DNA from: Paucimonas sp.
GTDB lineage: Bacteria > Pseudomonadota > Gammaproteobacteria > Pseudomonadales > Pseudomonadaceae
Length of the DNA stretch: 64,000 nt
Reading direction: 5' to 3'
Assembly: GCA_031253995.1 (NCBI GenBank)
Contig: JAIRVG010000063.1
Span: forward strand, 1-64,000
Made by a program: the position numbers and the translations under genes. Below, in pieces: positions 37,083-46,659 of this stretch. How positions within the stretch are numbered: the first letter of the stretch is position 1; each line of letters begins with the position of its first letter. A model generated the notes under the pieces. That model searched no databases. It saw nothing but the letters and a program-made list of their open reading frames with translations, and was not told where the DNA came from.

Positions 37083-38051
37083 TTACCCGCGTGGTGCATA
37101 AGCGAATACATCGGCGCGCATCTGGTGCGCGTCCATGCCCGCCTCGACCAGGGCGTCGAGGGTGGCATAGACCATGTTCGGCGAGCCGCTGGCGTAGACG
37201 TGGACCGGCGACAGGTCCTCGATATCCTCGCAAACCGCCTCGTGCAACAGGCCGCAACGCCCCGCCCAGCCGCACTGGTCACTGACCACCTGGTGCAGGA
37301 ACAGGTTGGGCAACTGCTGCCACTGCGCCCATTCCTCGACCTCGTAGAAGTCTTCGGGACGGCGCACGCCCCAGTACAGGTGCACCGGATGCTCGAAACC
37401 GCGCACCCGGCAGTGCTCGATCAGGCTGTGCATCTGCGCCATGCCGGTGCCGGCGGCGATCAGCACCAGCGGACCATCGGGCAGTTCTGCCAGGTGGGTA
37501 TCACCAAAGGGCATCTCGATCCGGGCCATGCCGTTGCGCTGGAGCTGAGCGATCAGGTCCACCGCGCTTTTCTCGCGGGCCAGCACATGCAACTCCAGGT
37601 CGCGGCCGCGATGGGGCGCCGACGCCAGGGAGAAGGCGGCCTTGTCGCCACCCTCGCGCTCGATCAGCACGTATTGCCCGGCGTGGTAGCGCGGCGCCTT
37701 GCCGGCCGGGGCGCGCAGGCGCACGCGCCAGACATCGCCACCGACCTCGCGGCATTCGCTGACCTGGCAGGCCAGCGTGCGCACCGGCAACTCGCCCAGG
37801 GCCAGCACGCCGTCCCACAGCAGCACGCAGTCTTCCAGCGGCTCGGCAATGCAGGTGAACAGCTCACCGTGATCACGCACCTCACCGTTCTGGCGCACGC
37901 TGCCTTCCACCAGCAGCGCCGCGCAGACGTGACAGTTGCCGTTGCGGCAGCTCTGCGGGCAGTCGTAGCCCAGGCGCTGCGCCGCTTCCAGAATCCGCTC
38001 GCCGGGGTTGAGGGTCATCACCGCCCCGGACGGCTGCAAGGTCACCTGCAT
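37083..38051 (-). CDS. 2Fe-2S / FAD oxidoreductase (CDP-glucoseen reductase type)
   Basis: A 322-residue electron-transfer flavoprotein. The N-terminal plant-type ferredoxin domain (1-85) has cluster cysteines Cys35, Cys40, Cys43 and Cys67 (CRNGNCHVC). A ferredoxin-reductase module follows: FAD barrel (about 95-190, with YHAGQYVLIE) and NAD(P)H domain (about 200-322, IAAGTGMAQ). Its start overlaps the ubiD stop (TGATG), so it is coupled to ubiD. The electron acceptor is unknown; related proteins reduce oxygenases or the CDP-sugar dehydratase. Confidence 0.88.
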   Translation of the reverse strand: MQVTLQPSGAVMTLNPGERILEAAQRLGYDCPQSCRNGNCHVCAALLVEGSVRQNGEVRDHGELFTCIAEPLEDCVLLWDGVLALGELPVRTLACQVSECREVGGDVWRVRLRAPAGKAPRYHAGQYVLIEREGGDKAAFSLASAPHRGRDLELHVLAREKSAVDLIAQLQRNGMARIEMPFGDTHLAELPDGPLVLIAAGTGMAQMHSLIEHCRVRGFEHPVHLYWGVRRPEDFYEVEEWAQWQQLPNLFLHQVVSDQCGWAGRCGLLHEAVCEDIEDLSPVHVYASGSPNMVYATLDALVEAGMDAHQMRADVFAYAPRG

Positions 38052-39517
38052 CACTCTATTCCCAACTGGTTCCACAGCTCATCGATCCGCTTGGTGACGG
38101 CTTCGTCCTTGACGATGACCCGGCCCCACTCGCGGGTGGTCTCGCCCGGCCACTTGTTGGTGGCGTCCAGGCCCATCTTCGAGCCGAGGCCGGAGACCGG
38201 CGAGGCGAAGTCCAGGTAGTCGATCGGCGTGTTTTCGATCATCACCGTGTCGCGCTTGGGGTCCATGCGCGTGGTGATGGCCCAGATCACGTCGTTCCAG
38301 TCCCGCGCGTTGACATCGTCGTCGGTGACGATAACGAACTTGGTGTACATGAACTGTCGCAGGAACGACCACACACCCAGCATTACGCGCTTGGCGTGGC
38401 CCGGGTACTGCTTCTTCATGGTCACCACCGCCATGCGGTACGAGCAGCCTTCCGGCGGCAGGTAGAAGTCGGTGATCTCGGGGAACTGCTTCTGCAGGAT
38501 CGGCACGAACACTTCGTTCAATGCCACGCCGAGGATCGCCGGCTCATCCGGCGGCCGGCCGGTGTAGGTGCTGTGGTAGATCGGCTTGGTGCGATGGGTG
38601 ATGCGCTCGATGGTGAACACCGGGAAGCTGTCGACTTCGTTGTAGTAGCCGGTGTGGTCGCCATACGGGCCTTCCGGCGCGGTCTCGCCCGGATGGATCA
38701 CGCCTTCGAGGATGATTTCGGCGGTGGCCGGGACCTGCAGGTCGCTGCCACGGCATTTCACCAGCTCGGTGCGGTTGCCCCGCAGCAGGCCGGCGAAGGC
38801 GTATTCGGAAAGGGTGTCCGGCACCGGGGTAACGGCGCCGAGGATGGTCGCCGGGTCGGCGCCCAGGGCCACGGCCACCGGGAACGGCTTGCCGGGGTTC
38901 TTCTCGCACCATTCGCGGTAGTCCAGGGCGCCGCCGCGGTGGCTCAGCCAGCGCATGATCACCTTGTTGCGGCCGATCACCTGCTGGCGATAGATGCCGA
39001 GGTTCTGCCGTTCCTTGTTCGGCCCGCGGGTGACGGTCAGGCCCCAGGTGATCAGCGGCGCGACGTCGCCCGGCCAGCAATGCTGGATCGGCAGCATGGC
39101 CAGGTCGACATCCTCGCCCTCGATGACCACTTCATGGCACGGCGCGTCCTTGACCACCTTCGGCGCCATGGACACGACCTTCTTGAAGATCGGCAGTTTC
39201 GACCAGGCGTCCTTCAGACCCTTCGGCGGCTCCGGCTCCTTGAGGAAGGCCAGCAGCTTGCCGATCTCGCGCAGTTCGCTGACCGACTCGGCGCCCATGC
39301 CCATGGCCACCCGCTCCGGGGTGCCGAACAGGTTGCCCAGGACAGGGATGTCGTAGCCGGTGGGACGTTCGAACAACAGTGCCGGCCCCTTGGCCCGCAG
39401 TGTGCGGTCGCAGACTTCAGTCATTTCCAGGACCGGCGAAATGGGGACCTGGATGCGCTTGAGTTCGTTGCGCTGTTCCAGGCCACGGATAAAGTCGCGC
39501 AAATCGCGATACTGCAT
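38051..39517 (-). CDS. ubiD: 4-hydroxy-3-polyprenylbenzoate decarboxylase
   Basis: A 488-residue UbiD that uses prenylated FMN (made by UbiX) to decarboxylate the ubiquinone ring precursor. The conserved RxxE-type region around EGPYGDHTGYYN (about 275-290) and the C-terminal hexamer-forming domain are intact. Length matches the E. coli enzyme. Followed with a one-base overlap by the Fe-S flavoreductase gene. Confidence 0.95.
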   Translation of the reverse strand: MQYRDLRDFIRGLEQRNELKRIQVPISPVLEMTEVCDRTLRAKGPALLFERPTGYDIPVLGNLFGTPERVAMGMGAESVSELREIGKLLAFLKEPEPPKGLKDAWSKLPIFKKVVSMAPKVVKDAPCHEVVIEGEDVDLAMLPIQHCWPGDVAPLITWGLTVTRGPNKERQNLGIYRQQVIGRNKVIMRWLSHRGGALDYREWCEKNPGKPFPVAVALGADPATILGAVTPVPDTLSEYAFAGLLRGNRTELVKCRGSDLQVPATAEIILEGVIHPGETAPEGPYGDHTGYYNEVDSFPVFTIERITHRTKPIYHSTYTGRPPDEPAILGVALNEVFVPILQKQFPEITDFYLPPEGCSYRMAVVTMKKQYPGHAKRVMLGVWSFLRQFMYTKFVIVTDDDVNARDWNDVIWAITTRMDPKRDTVMIENTPIDYLDFASPVSGLGSKMGLDATNKWPGETTREWGRVIVKDEAVTKRIDELWNQLGIE

Positions 39518-39604
39518 GCGTGAGCCTCGTGTTGGCCGTATCGGTCGGGGTTGGCAGTGTAGCGCCGAACCGGGCCGGTCAGAATAGTCTGAAAGACAGA
39601 TAGC

Positions 39605-39626
39605 AAAAAGCCGGGTTTCCCCGGCT
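39605..39626 (-). terminator. Rho-independent terminator after rho
   Basis: On the minus strand AGCCGGG-GAAA-CCCGGCT is a perfect stem with a stable tetraloop followed by TTTT, 19 bases after the rho stop. Confidence 0.88.
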
Positions 39627-39644
39627 CTTGCGTGTGGCGAGTGC

Positions 39645-40904
39645 TTACTTGCGCTTCATCGACAGGAAGAACTCGTCGTTGGTCTTGGTCTGCTTGAGCT
39701 TGTCGACCAGGAACTCGATGGCGGCGATCTCGTCCATCGGGTGCAGCAGCTTGCGCAGGATCCACATGCGCTGCAGTTCGTCGTCGGCGGTCAGCAGCTC
39801 TTCGCGACGGGTACCGGAACGGTTGATGTTGATGGCCGGGAAGACGCGCTTCTCGGCGATGCGACGGTCCAGGGGCAGCTCCATGTTGCCGGTACCCTTG
39901 AACTCTTCGTAGATCACTTCGTCCCTCTTCGAGCCGGTTTCCACCAGCGCGGTGGCGATGATGGTCAGCGAACCGCCTTCCTCGATGTTACGCGCGGCAC
40001 CGAAGAAACGCTTCGGCTTCTCCAGGGCGTGGGCGTCGACACCACCGGTCAGGACCTTGCCGGAGCTCGGGATCACGGTGTTGTAGGCACGGGCCAGACG
40101 GGTGATGGAGTCGAGCAGGATGACCACGTCCTTCTTGTGCTCGACCAGGCGCTTGGCCTTCTCGATGACCATCTCGGCCACTTGCACGTGACGGGTCGGT
40201 GGCTCGTCGAAGGTGGAGGCGACCACTTCGCCGCGCACGGTGCGCTGCATCTCGGTCACTTCTTCCGGGCGCTCGTCGATCAGCAGGACGATCAGGTGGC
40301 ACTCGGGGTTGTTGCGAGTGATGTTCGCCGCGATGTTCTGCAGCATGATGGTCTTGCCCGCTTTCGGCGGGGCGACGATCAGGCCGCGCTGGCCCTTGCC
40401 GATCGGGGCGCAGAGGTCGATCACGCGACCGGTGAGGTCTTCGGTGGAGCCGTTGCCGGCTTCCATCTTCAGGCGCTCGTTGGGGAACAGCGGCGTCAGG
40501 TTCTCGAACAGGATCTTGTTCTTCGCGTTTTCCGGACGGTCGAAGTTGATGGTGTCGACCTTCAGCAGTGCGAAGTAACGCTCGCCCTCTTTCGGCGGCC
40601 GGATCTTGCCGACGATGGTGTCGCCGGTGCGCAGGTTGAAGCGACGGATCTGGCTTGGCGAGACGTAGATGTCGTCAGGGCCGGCCAGGTAGGAGGAATC
40701 CGCCGAACGCAGGAAGCCGAAACCGTCCTGGAGAATCTCCAGCACGCCGTCACCGGAAATTTCCTCGCCGCTTTTGGCGTGCTTTTTCAGCAGGGAGAAA
40801 ATCACATCCTGCTTGCGCGAACGGGCCATATTTTCTATGCCCATCTGTTCGGCCATTTCGAGCAGATCGGTAATCGGCTTTTGCTTGAGTTCAGTCAGGT
40901 TCAT
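39645..40904 (-). CDS. rho: Transcription termination factor Rho
   Basis: A 419-residue hexameric RNA helicase. N-terminal RNA-binding cold-shock-like domain (about 48-120, GFGFLRS), Walker A PPKAGKTIML (about 178-187), Walker B VVILLDSITRLAR and the R-loop region GGSLTIIATALVETGS. Highly conserved, normal length. The 227-base leader contains the trxA terminator and further hairpins, where Rho autoregulation would act. Confidence 0.98.
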   Translation of the reverse strand: MNLTELKQKPITDLLEMAEQMGIENMARSRKQDVIFSLLKKHAKSGEEISGDGVLEILQDGFGFLRSADSSYLAGPDDIYVSPSQIRRFNLRTGDTIVGKIRPPKEGERYFALLKVDTINFDRPENAKNKILFENLTPLFPNERLKMEAGNGSTEDLTGRVIDLCAPIGKGQRGLIVAPPKAGKTIMLQNIAANITRNNPECHLIVLLIDERPEEVTEMQRTVRGEVVASTFDEPPTRHVQVAEMVIEKAKRLVEHKKDVVILLDSITRLARAYNTVIPSSGKVLTGGVDAHALEKPKRFFGAARNIEEGGSLTIIATALVETGSKRDEVIYEEFKGTGNMELPLDRRIAEKRVFPAININRSGTRREELLTADDELQRMWILRKLLHPMDEIAAIEFLVDKLKQTKTNDEFFLSMKRK

Positions 40905-41097
40905 AAGGGGAATGGAGTAATCATGTAAGAAGGGAGAGATTAAGCATCTGGCTTAATGAAGCCGCGCCGCGGAAGGCGAAAGATCGCGTACTGAATTCGA
41001 ATTGGAATGCGGCGACGGGCGTGCAGGGGGCACTGGAGAATCAGTGCGAGGCCGAATGTAACACCTGCTTTTTCTGGCGTCTAGTCACCAGAAAGAG

Positions 41098-41125
41098 AAA
41101 AGCCCCGACAAATGCGGGGCTTTTT
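41098..41125. terminator. Bidirectional terminator after trxA
   Basis: AAAAGCCCCG-ACAAATG-CGGGGCTTTTT. Runs of A and T on both sides make it effective on either strand; for the minus strand it lies 7 bases past the trxA stop and isolates trxA from rho. Confidence 0.88.
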
Positions 41126-41131
41126 CGAGGC

Positions 41132-41458
41132 TCAGATATGAGCGTCGAGGAAGGCTGCCAACTGGGATTTCGACAGCGCGCCAACCTTGGTGGCCTCGAC
41201 GTTGCCGTTCTTGAACAGCATCAGCGTCGGAATGCCACGCACGCCGAAACGGGTCGGAGTGGTAGGGTTTTCGTCGATGTTCAGCTTGGCGATGGTCAGT
41301 TTGCCTTCATAGGTTTCGGCGATGTCGTCCAGGACCGGAGCGATCATCTTGCACGGACCGCACCACTCGGCCCAGTAGTCCACCAGCACGGGGCCTTCGG
41401 CCTGCAGTACTTCGGCCTCGAAGGAATCGTCGCTGACGTATTTGATAAGAGTGCTCAT
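41132..41458 (-). CDS. trxA: Thioredoxin 1
   Basis: A 108-residue thioredoxin, the main cytoplasmic disulfide reductant. Active site WCGPC with Cys33 and Cys36; the cis-proline is in RGIPT. Start at 41458 (MSTLIK); an open frame extends 135 bases upstream without support. The trxA-rho order is as in E. coli. Promoter lies in the divergent gap shared with ppx. Confidence 0.97.
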   Translation of the reverse strand: MSTLIKYVSDDSFEAEVLQAEGPVLVDYWAEWCGPCKMIAPVLDDIAETYEGKLTIAKLNIDENPTTPTRFGVRGIPTLMLFKNGNVEATKVGALSKSQLAAFLDAHI

Positions 41459-41530
41459 GGAAATCTCCAAGGTCGGAAGCAAAAAACGTCGCCCATCATA
41501 GCCGCCCTGTCTGTCGACAGGAAGTCGCAA

Positions 41531-41565
41531 CCGATTGAGTCTATCTATGATAGATGATGAATCGG
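41531..41565. promoter_or_regulatory. Nested dyad in the trxA-ppx divergent promoter region
   Basis: Outer arms CCGATT / AATCGG (41531 and 41560) enclose inner arms TCTATC / GATAGA (41540 and 41549) around TAT. All twelve positions pair. It lies 73-107 bases upstream of the trxA start and could be an operator or overlap the trxA promoter. Confidence 0.5.
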
Positions 41566-41697
41566 CGTATCGACTGTCACACAAAAGCCACAATTCCTAC
41601 GCGAAACTGCGCCACATCAAACCCTGGACAGCCCCGCGTTGGCGTAATCCGACTATCGTGGCAGGATTGCCAGGTTAACGACCGAGAAGCCACTACC

Positions 41698-43200
41698 ATG
41701 CCCCAATCCTCCGCCAAGAACCTGTCCCTGATCGCCGCCATCGACCTGGGCTCCAACAGCTTCCACATGGTTGTTGCCAAGGCCCATCACAGCGAGATCC
41801 GCATCCTTGAGCGCAATGGCGAGAAGGTTCAACTGGCGGCCGGCATCAACGAAGAGCGCCAGCTCAGCGAAGAATCCATGCAGCGCGGCCTCGACTGCCT
41901 GAAGCGGTTCTCCCAGTTGATCAACGGCATGCCAGCGGGCTCGGTGCGCATCGTCGGCACCAACGCCCTGCGCGAAGCGCGCAACCGCGGCGAATTCATC
42001 CGCCGCGCCGAAGAAATCCTCGGCCATCCGGTGGAAGTCATTTCCGGCCGCGAAGAGGCCCGCCTCATCTACCTGGGCGTGTCCCACACCCTCGCCGACA
42101 CCCCGGGCAAGCGCCTGGTGGCCGATATCGGCGGCGGCAGTACCGAATTCATCATCGGCCAGCGCTTCGAGCCGCTGCTGCGCGAGAGCCTGCAGATGGG
42201 CTGCGTCAGCTTCACCCAGCGCTATTTCCGCGATGGCAAGATCACCCCGGCACGCTACGCCCAGGCCTACACCGCGGCGCGCCTGGAACTGATGAGCATC
42301 GAGACCGCCCTGCACCGCCTGAGCTGGGACGAGGCCATCGGTTCGTCCGGCACCATCCGCGCCATCGGCTCGGCGATCAAGGCCGGTGGCCTGGGCAACG
42401 GCGAGGTCAACGCCGAAGGCCTGGCCTGGGTCAAGCGCAAGCTGTTCAAGCTGGGCGAGACCGACAAGATCGACTTCGATGGCGTCAAACCCGACCGCCG
42501 GGCAATCTTCCCGGCAGGCCTGGCGATCCTGGAAGCCATCTTCGACGCTCTCGAACTGCAACGCATGGATCATTGCGACGGTGCCCTGCGCGAAGGCGTG
42601 CTGTTCGACCTTCTCGGCCGCCATCAGCACGAGGACGTGCGCGAGCGCACCCTGACCTCGCTGATGGAGCGCTACCACGTCGACCAGGGCCAGGCCGCGC
42701 GGGTCGAGCGCAAGGCGCTGCATGCCTTCGACCAGGTGGCCAAGGCGTGGGATCTCGAAGAAGGAATCTGGCGTGAACTGCTGGGCTGGGCGGCCAAGGT
42801 GCATGAAGTGGGCCTGGACATCGCCCACTACCACTACCACAAGCACGGCGCCTACCTGATCGAACACTCCGACCTGGCCGGCTTCTCCCGCGAGGACCAG
42901 CAGATGCTTGCCCTGCTGGTACGCGGCCATCGCCGCAACATTCCCAAGGACAAGTTCGCCGAGTTCGGCGACGAAGGCGTGAAGCTGATCCGCCTGTGCG
43001 TATTGCTGCGCTTCGCCATCCTGTTCCACCACATCCGTGGCACCCAGCAGATGCCGAAGGTGGAACTCTACGCCAGCGGCGACAGCCTGGCAGTCGCCTT
43101 CCCGGATGGCTGGCTGCAGGAAAACCAGCTGACCCGGGCCGACTTCGACCAGGAAGCCGAGTGGCTGGCCCGGGTCGGTTTCATCCTCAGCGTACGATAA
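41698..43200 (+). CDS. ppx: Exopolyphosphatase
   Basis: A 500-residue Ppx/GppA phosphatase that removes terminal phosphate from polyphosphate. ASKHA phosphate loops AAIDLGSNSFHM (about 17) and DIGGGSTEFI (about 142) are intact, and the C-terminal HD-like region carries EVGLDIAHYHYHKH. Start at 41698 (MPQSSAK) by homology; the frame is open a further 144 bases. The last 14 bases overlap the ppk gene on the other strand. Confidence 0.95.
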   Translation: MPQSSAKNLSLIAAIDLGSNSFHMVVAKAHHSEIRILERNGEKVQLAAGINEERQLSEESMQRGLDCLKRFSQLINGMPAGSVRIVGTNALREARNRGEFIRRAEEILGHPVEVISGREEARLIYLGVSHTLADTPGKRLVADIGGGSTEFIIGQRFEPLLRESLQMGCVSFTQRYFRDGKITPARYAQAYTAARLELMSIETALHRLSWDEAIGSSGTIRAIGSAIKAGGLGNGEVNAEGLAWVKRKLFKLGETDKIDFDGVKPDRRAIFPAGLAILEAIFDALELQRMDHCDGALREGVLFDLLGRHQHEDVRERTLTSLMERYHVDQGQAARVERKALHAFDQVAKAWDLEEGIWRELLGWAAKVHEVGLDIAHYHYHKHGAYLIEHSDLAGFSREDQQMLALLVRGHRRNIPKDKFAEFGDEGVKLIRLCVLLRFAILFHHIRGTQQMPKVELYASGDSLAVAFPDGWLQENQLTRADFDQEAEWLARVGFILSVR

Positions 43201-45421
43201 GCACCGGGTTGCTCAGGCGCTCCAGCAGGGTCGCCTGGGCACTGCGCGGGTTCTGGTTGCCGGTCGGCGTGCTGCGCACGTAGCGGCCGTCCGGTTGCAG
43301 GATCCACGCGTGGGTGTTGTCGGTCAGGTAGCCTTCCAGCTCCTTTTTCACCCGCAGCAGCAGCTTCTTGCCTTCCACCGGGAAGCAGGTCTCGACGCGC
43401 TTGTCGAGGTTGCGCTCCATCCAGTCGGCACTGGACAGGAAGATCTGCTCTTCACCGCCATTGAGGAAGTAGAACACCCGGGTGTGCTCCAGGAAGCGGC
43501 CGATGATCGAGCGCACCTGGATGTTGTGCGACACCCCGGCGATACCCGGACGCAGGCAGCACATGCCACGCACCACGAGGTCGATGCGCACGCCGGACTG
43601 GCTGGCCTTGTACAGCGCGCGGATGATCTTGGCATCGGTCAGCGAGTTGAACTTGGCGATGATGTGCGCAGGCTTGCCTTCCAGGGCGAACTGGGTTTCC
43701 CGGGCGATCATGTCGAGCATGCCTTTCTTCAGGGTGAAAGGCGCGTGCAGCAGCTTCTTCATGCGCAGGGTCTTGCCCATGCCGATCAGCTGGCTGAACA
43801 GCTTGCCGACGTCCTCGCACAGGGCGTCGTCGGAGGTCAGCAGGCTGTAGTCGGTGTACAGGCGGGCGTTGCCGGCGTGGTAGTTGCCGGTACCCAGGTG
43901 CGCGTAGCGGACGATCTCGCCAGCTTCGCGACGCAGGATCAGCATCATCTTGGCGTGGGTCTTGAAGCCGACCACACCGTAGATCACCACCGCACCGGCG
44001 GCCTGCAGGCGGCTGGCCATGGCCAGGTTGGACTCTTCGTCGAAGCGCGCGCGCAGTTCGATGACCGCGGTGACTTCCTTGCCGTTACGCGCGGCGTCCA
44101 CCAGCGCATCGACGATTTCCGAGTTGGCACCACTGCGGTACAGGGTCTGGCGCACGGCGAGGACGTGGGGATCCTTGGCCGCCTGGCGCAGCATGTCCAC
44201 CACCGGGGTGAAGGATTCGAACGGGTGCATCAGCAGGATGTCCTGCTTGCTCACCACGCTGAAGATGTTCTCGCTGTTCTGCAACAGCTTGGGGATCGCC
44301 GGGGTGAACGGCGTGTATTGCAGCTCCGGGTGGCTGTCCAGGCCGGTGATGCTGAACAGGCGGGTCAGGTTGACCGGACCGTTGACCTGGTACAGCTCGC
44401 TCTCGCTCAGGCTGAACTGCTTGAGCAGGTAGTCGGACAGGTGTTTCGGGCAGGTGTCGGCGACTTCCAGGCGCACCGCGTCACCGTAGCGACGGGAGAA
44501 CAGCTCGCCGCGCAGAGCACGGGCCAGGTCTTCGACGTCCTCGGAGTCCAGCGCCAGGTCGGCGTTTCGGGTCAGGCGGAACTGGTAGCAGCCCTTGACC
44601 TTCATGCCCTGGAACAGGTCGTCGGCGTGGGCGTGGATCATCGACGAGAGGAACACGTAGTTGTCGCCAGGACCACCGACTTCCTCCGGCACGCGGATGA
44701 TCCGCGGCAGCAGGCGCGGGGCCGGGATGATCGCCAGGCCAGAGTCGCGACCGAAGGCATCGACACCCTCCAGCTCGACGATGAAGTTCAGGCTCTTGTT
44801 CACCAGCAGCGGGAACGGGTGGGTCGGATCGAGGCCGATCGGGGTGATGATCGGGGCGATCTCGTCGCGGAAGAAGCGACGGACCCAGGTCTTGAGCTTG
44901 ACCGTCCAGTGGCGACGGCGGATGAAGCGGATCTGGTGCTTTTCCAGCTCCGGCAGCAGCACGTCGTTGAGGATCGCGTACTGGCGGTGCACTTCGCTGT
45001 GCACCAGGTCGCTGATGCGGGCCAGGGCCTGGTGCGGCTGCAGGCCGTCGGCGCCGGCCTGCTCACGGGCGAAGGTGATCTGTTTCTTCAGGCCCGCAAC
45101 ACGAATCTCGAAGAACTCGTCCAGGTTGCTGGAGAAGATCAGCAGGAATTTCAGCCGCTCCAGCAAGGGGTAGGACTCATCCAGCGCCTGTTCCAGCACG
45201 CGGATGTTGAACTGCAGCTGCGACAGCTCGCGATGGATGTACAGGCTGCTGTCATCCAGCCCCGGCAGGGCGACGGCCGGAACCGGTGCGACCGCAGGCG
45301 CTTCCGCCGACGGTGCCGGGACCACTTCGGGCTCCGGCGGGGTTTCCAGCATCGGCTCGGGTGCGGCCGGTACTTCCTTGACGTCCTTCACAGCGGCTTC
45401 GATCAGTGCTTCGTTATTCAT
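43187..45421 (-). CDS. ppk: Polyphosphate kinase 1
   Basis: A 744-residue PPK1 that polymerises ATP gamma-phosphate into polyphosphate. The autophosphorylated histidine region HLGTGNYHAGNARLYTD (about 490-506) and the second PLD-like site are intact. A Pro/Glu/Ala-rich N-terminal tail of about 60 residues precedes the homologous core (LYIHRELSQLQFN), longer than in E. coli and likely disordered. AGGAA lies 6 bases before the ATG. It is 19 bases after hemB and overlaps the end of ppx. Confidence 0.96.
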   Translation of the reverse strand: MNNEALIEAAVKDVKEVPAAPEPMLETPPEPEVVPAPSAEAPAVAPVPAVALPGLDDSSLYIHRELSQLQFNIRVLEQALDESYPLLERLKFLLIFSSNLDEFFEIRVAGLKKQITFAREQAGADGLQPHQALARISDLVHSEVHRQYAILNDVLLPELEKHQIRFIRRRHWTVKLKTWVRRFFRDEIAPIITPIGLDPTHPFPLLVNKSLNFIVELEGVDAFGRDSGLAIIPAPRLLPRIIRVPEEVGGPGDNYVFLSSMIHAHADDLFQGMKVKGCYQFRLTRNADLALDSEDVEDLARALRGELFSRRYGDAVRLEVADTCPKHLSDYLLKQFSLSESELYQVNGPVNLTRLFSITGLDSHPELQYTPFTPAIPKLLQNSENIFSVVSKQDILLMHPFESFTPVVDMLRQAAKDPHVLAVRQTLYRSGANSEIVDALVDAARNGKEVTAVIELRARFDEESNLAMASRLQAAGAVVIYGVVGFKTHAKMMLILRREAGEIVRYAHLGTGNYHAGNARLYTDYSLLTSDDALCEDVGKLFSQLIGMGKTLRMKKLLHAPFTLKKGMLDMIARETQFALEGKPAHIIAKFNSLTDAKIIRALYKASQSGVRIDLVVRGMCCLRPGIAGVSHNIQVRSIIGRFLEHTRVFYFLNGGEEQIFLSSADWMERNLDKRVETCFPVEGKKLLLRVKKELEGYLTDNTHAWILQPDGRYVRSTPTGNQNPRSAQATLLERLSNPVLIVR

Positions 45422-45440
45422 ATTGCGTTCCTGAAGGGCG

Positions 45441-46451
45441 TTACTGCCCTCTCATCAATTGTGCGGCACGTACGGCGAAATACGTGAGGATGCCGTCGGC
45501 GCCCGCCCGCTTGAAGGCGGTGAGCGATTCGAGAATGACGCCCTCGGAGAGCCAGCCATTCTGGATCGCGGCCATGTGCATCGCGTATTCGCCACTGACC
45601 TGGTAAACGAAGGTCGGTACCTTGAACTCGTCCTTGACCCGCTGAAGGATATCCAGATACGGCATGCCTGGCTTGACCATGACCATATCGGCGCCTTCGG
45701 AGAGGTCGGCCGCCACTTCATGCAGCGCCTCGTTGGTGTTGGCCGGATCCATCTGGTAGGAAGCCTTGTTGGCCTTGCCCAGATTGAGCGCCGAGCCGAC
45801 CGCATCGCGGAACGGACCATAATAGGCGCTGGCGTACTTGGCCGAGTAGGCCATGATGCGGACATTCACGTGGCCGGCCAGTTCCAGCGCTTCGCGGATG
45901 GCCTGGATGCGTCCGTCCATCATGTCCGAAGGCGCCACCACCTGGGCGCCGGCCTCGGCATGGGACAGGGCCTGGCGGACCAGGGCGTCGACGGTGATGT
46001 CGTTCTGGACGTAACCCTCTTCGTCGAGGATGCCGTCCTGGCCGTGGGTGGTGAACGGGTCGAGGGCGACGTCGGTGATCACGCCCAGCTCCGGGAAACG
46101 GGCACGCAGCGCGCGGGTGGCGCGCTGGGCGATGCCGTCCGGGTTCCAGGCTTCGGCGCCATCGAGGGATTTCTTCTCGGCCGGGGTGACCGGGAACAGC
46201 GCCAGGGCCGGAATGCCCAGGTCGACCCACTCGGCTGCCGCTTCCAGCAGCAGGTCGATGCTCAGGCGCTCGACGCCCGGCATGGAGGCAACTTCCTCGC
46301 GGCGATTTTCGCCATCGAGGACGAAGACCGGCAGGATCAGGTCGTCGACGGTCAGGACATTCTCACGAACCAGACGACGGGAAAAATCGTCGCGGCGGTT
46401 GCGACGCAGGCGGGTAGCGGGGAACAGGCGATTGGCAGGGGTAAAGCTCAC
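45441..46451 (-). CDS. hemB: Delta-aminolevulinic acid dehydratase (porphobilinogen synthase)
   Basis: A 336-residue HemB that condenses two aminolevulinates to porphobilinogen. Schiff-base lysines are in MAYSAKYASAYYGPF and MVMVKPGMPYLD. Pseudomonas HemB is a magnesium enzyme lacking the zinc cysteine triad, consistent with DVALDPFTTHGQDG here. The start is GTG at 46451 with CAGGAG 6 bases upstream; the frame is open farther but unsupported. Co-directional with ppk. Confidence 0.96.
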   Translation of the reverse strand: MSFTPANRLFPATRLRRNRRDDFSRRLVRENVLTVDDLILPVFVLDGENRREEVASMPGVERLSIDLLLEAAAEWVDLGIPALALFPVTPAEKKSLDGAEAWNPDGIAQRATRALRARFPELGVITDVALDPFTTHGQDGILDEEGYVQNDITVDALVRQALSHAEAGAQVVAPSDMMDGRIQAIREALELAGHVNVRIMAYSAKYASAYYGPFRDAVGSALNLGKANKASYQMDPANTNEALHEVAADLSEGADMVMVKPGMPYLDILQRVKDEFKVPTFVYQVSGEYAMHMAAIQNGWLSEGVILESLTAFKRAGADGILTYFAVRAAQLMRGQ

Positions 46452-46659
46452 GGCAGACTCCTGAGCCCGCGCGAACAGGCGGGCGCGACAGTTATAAGCG
46501 GCCATTATGACGCTTGTGTGACAGGCGGGGATAACCCTGCGACCTACAGACGCAGGCATTGTCCCCTGTAGGAATTGTTCACGTCGAGACACATTTGGAC
46601 ACTTTCCCAACCGCGCTCGAAGGGGTAGGCTGCGCGTTCATTTCGCCAGCATCCCGAAA

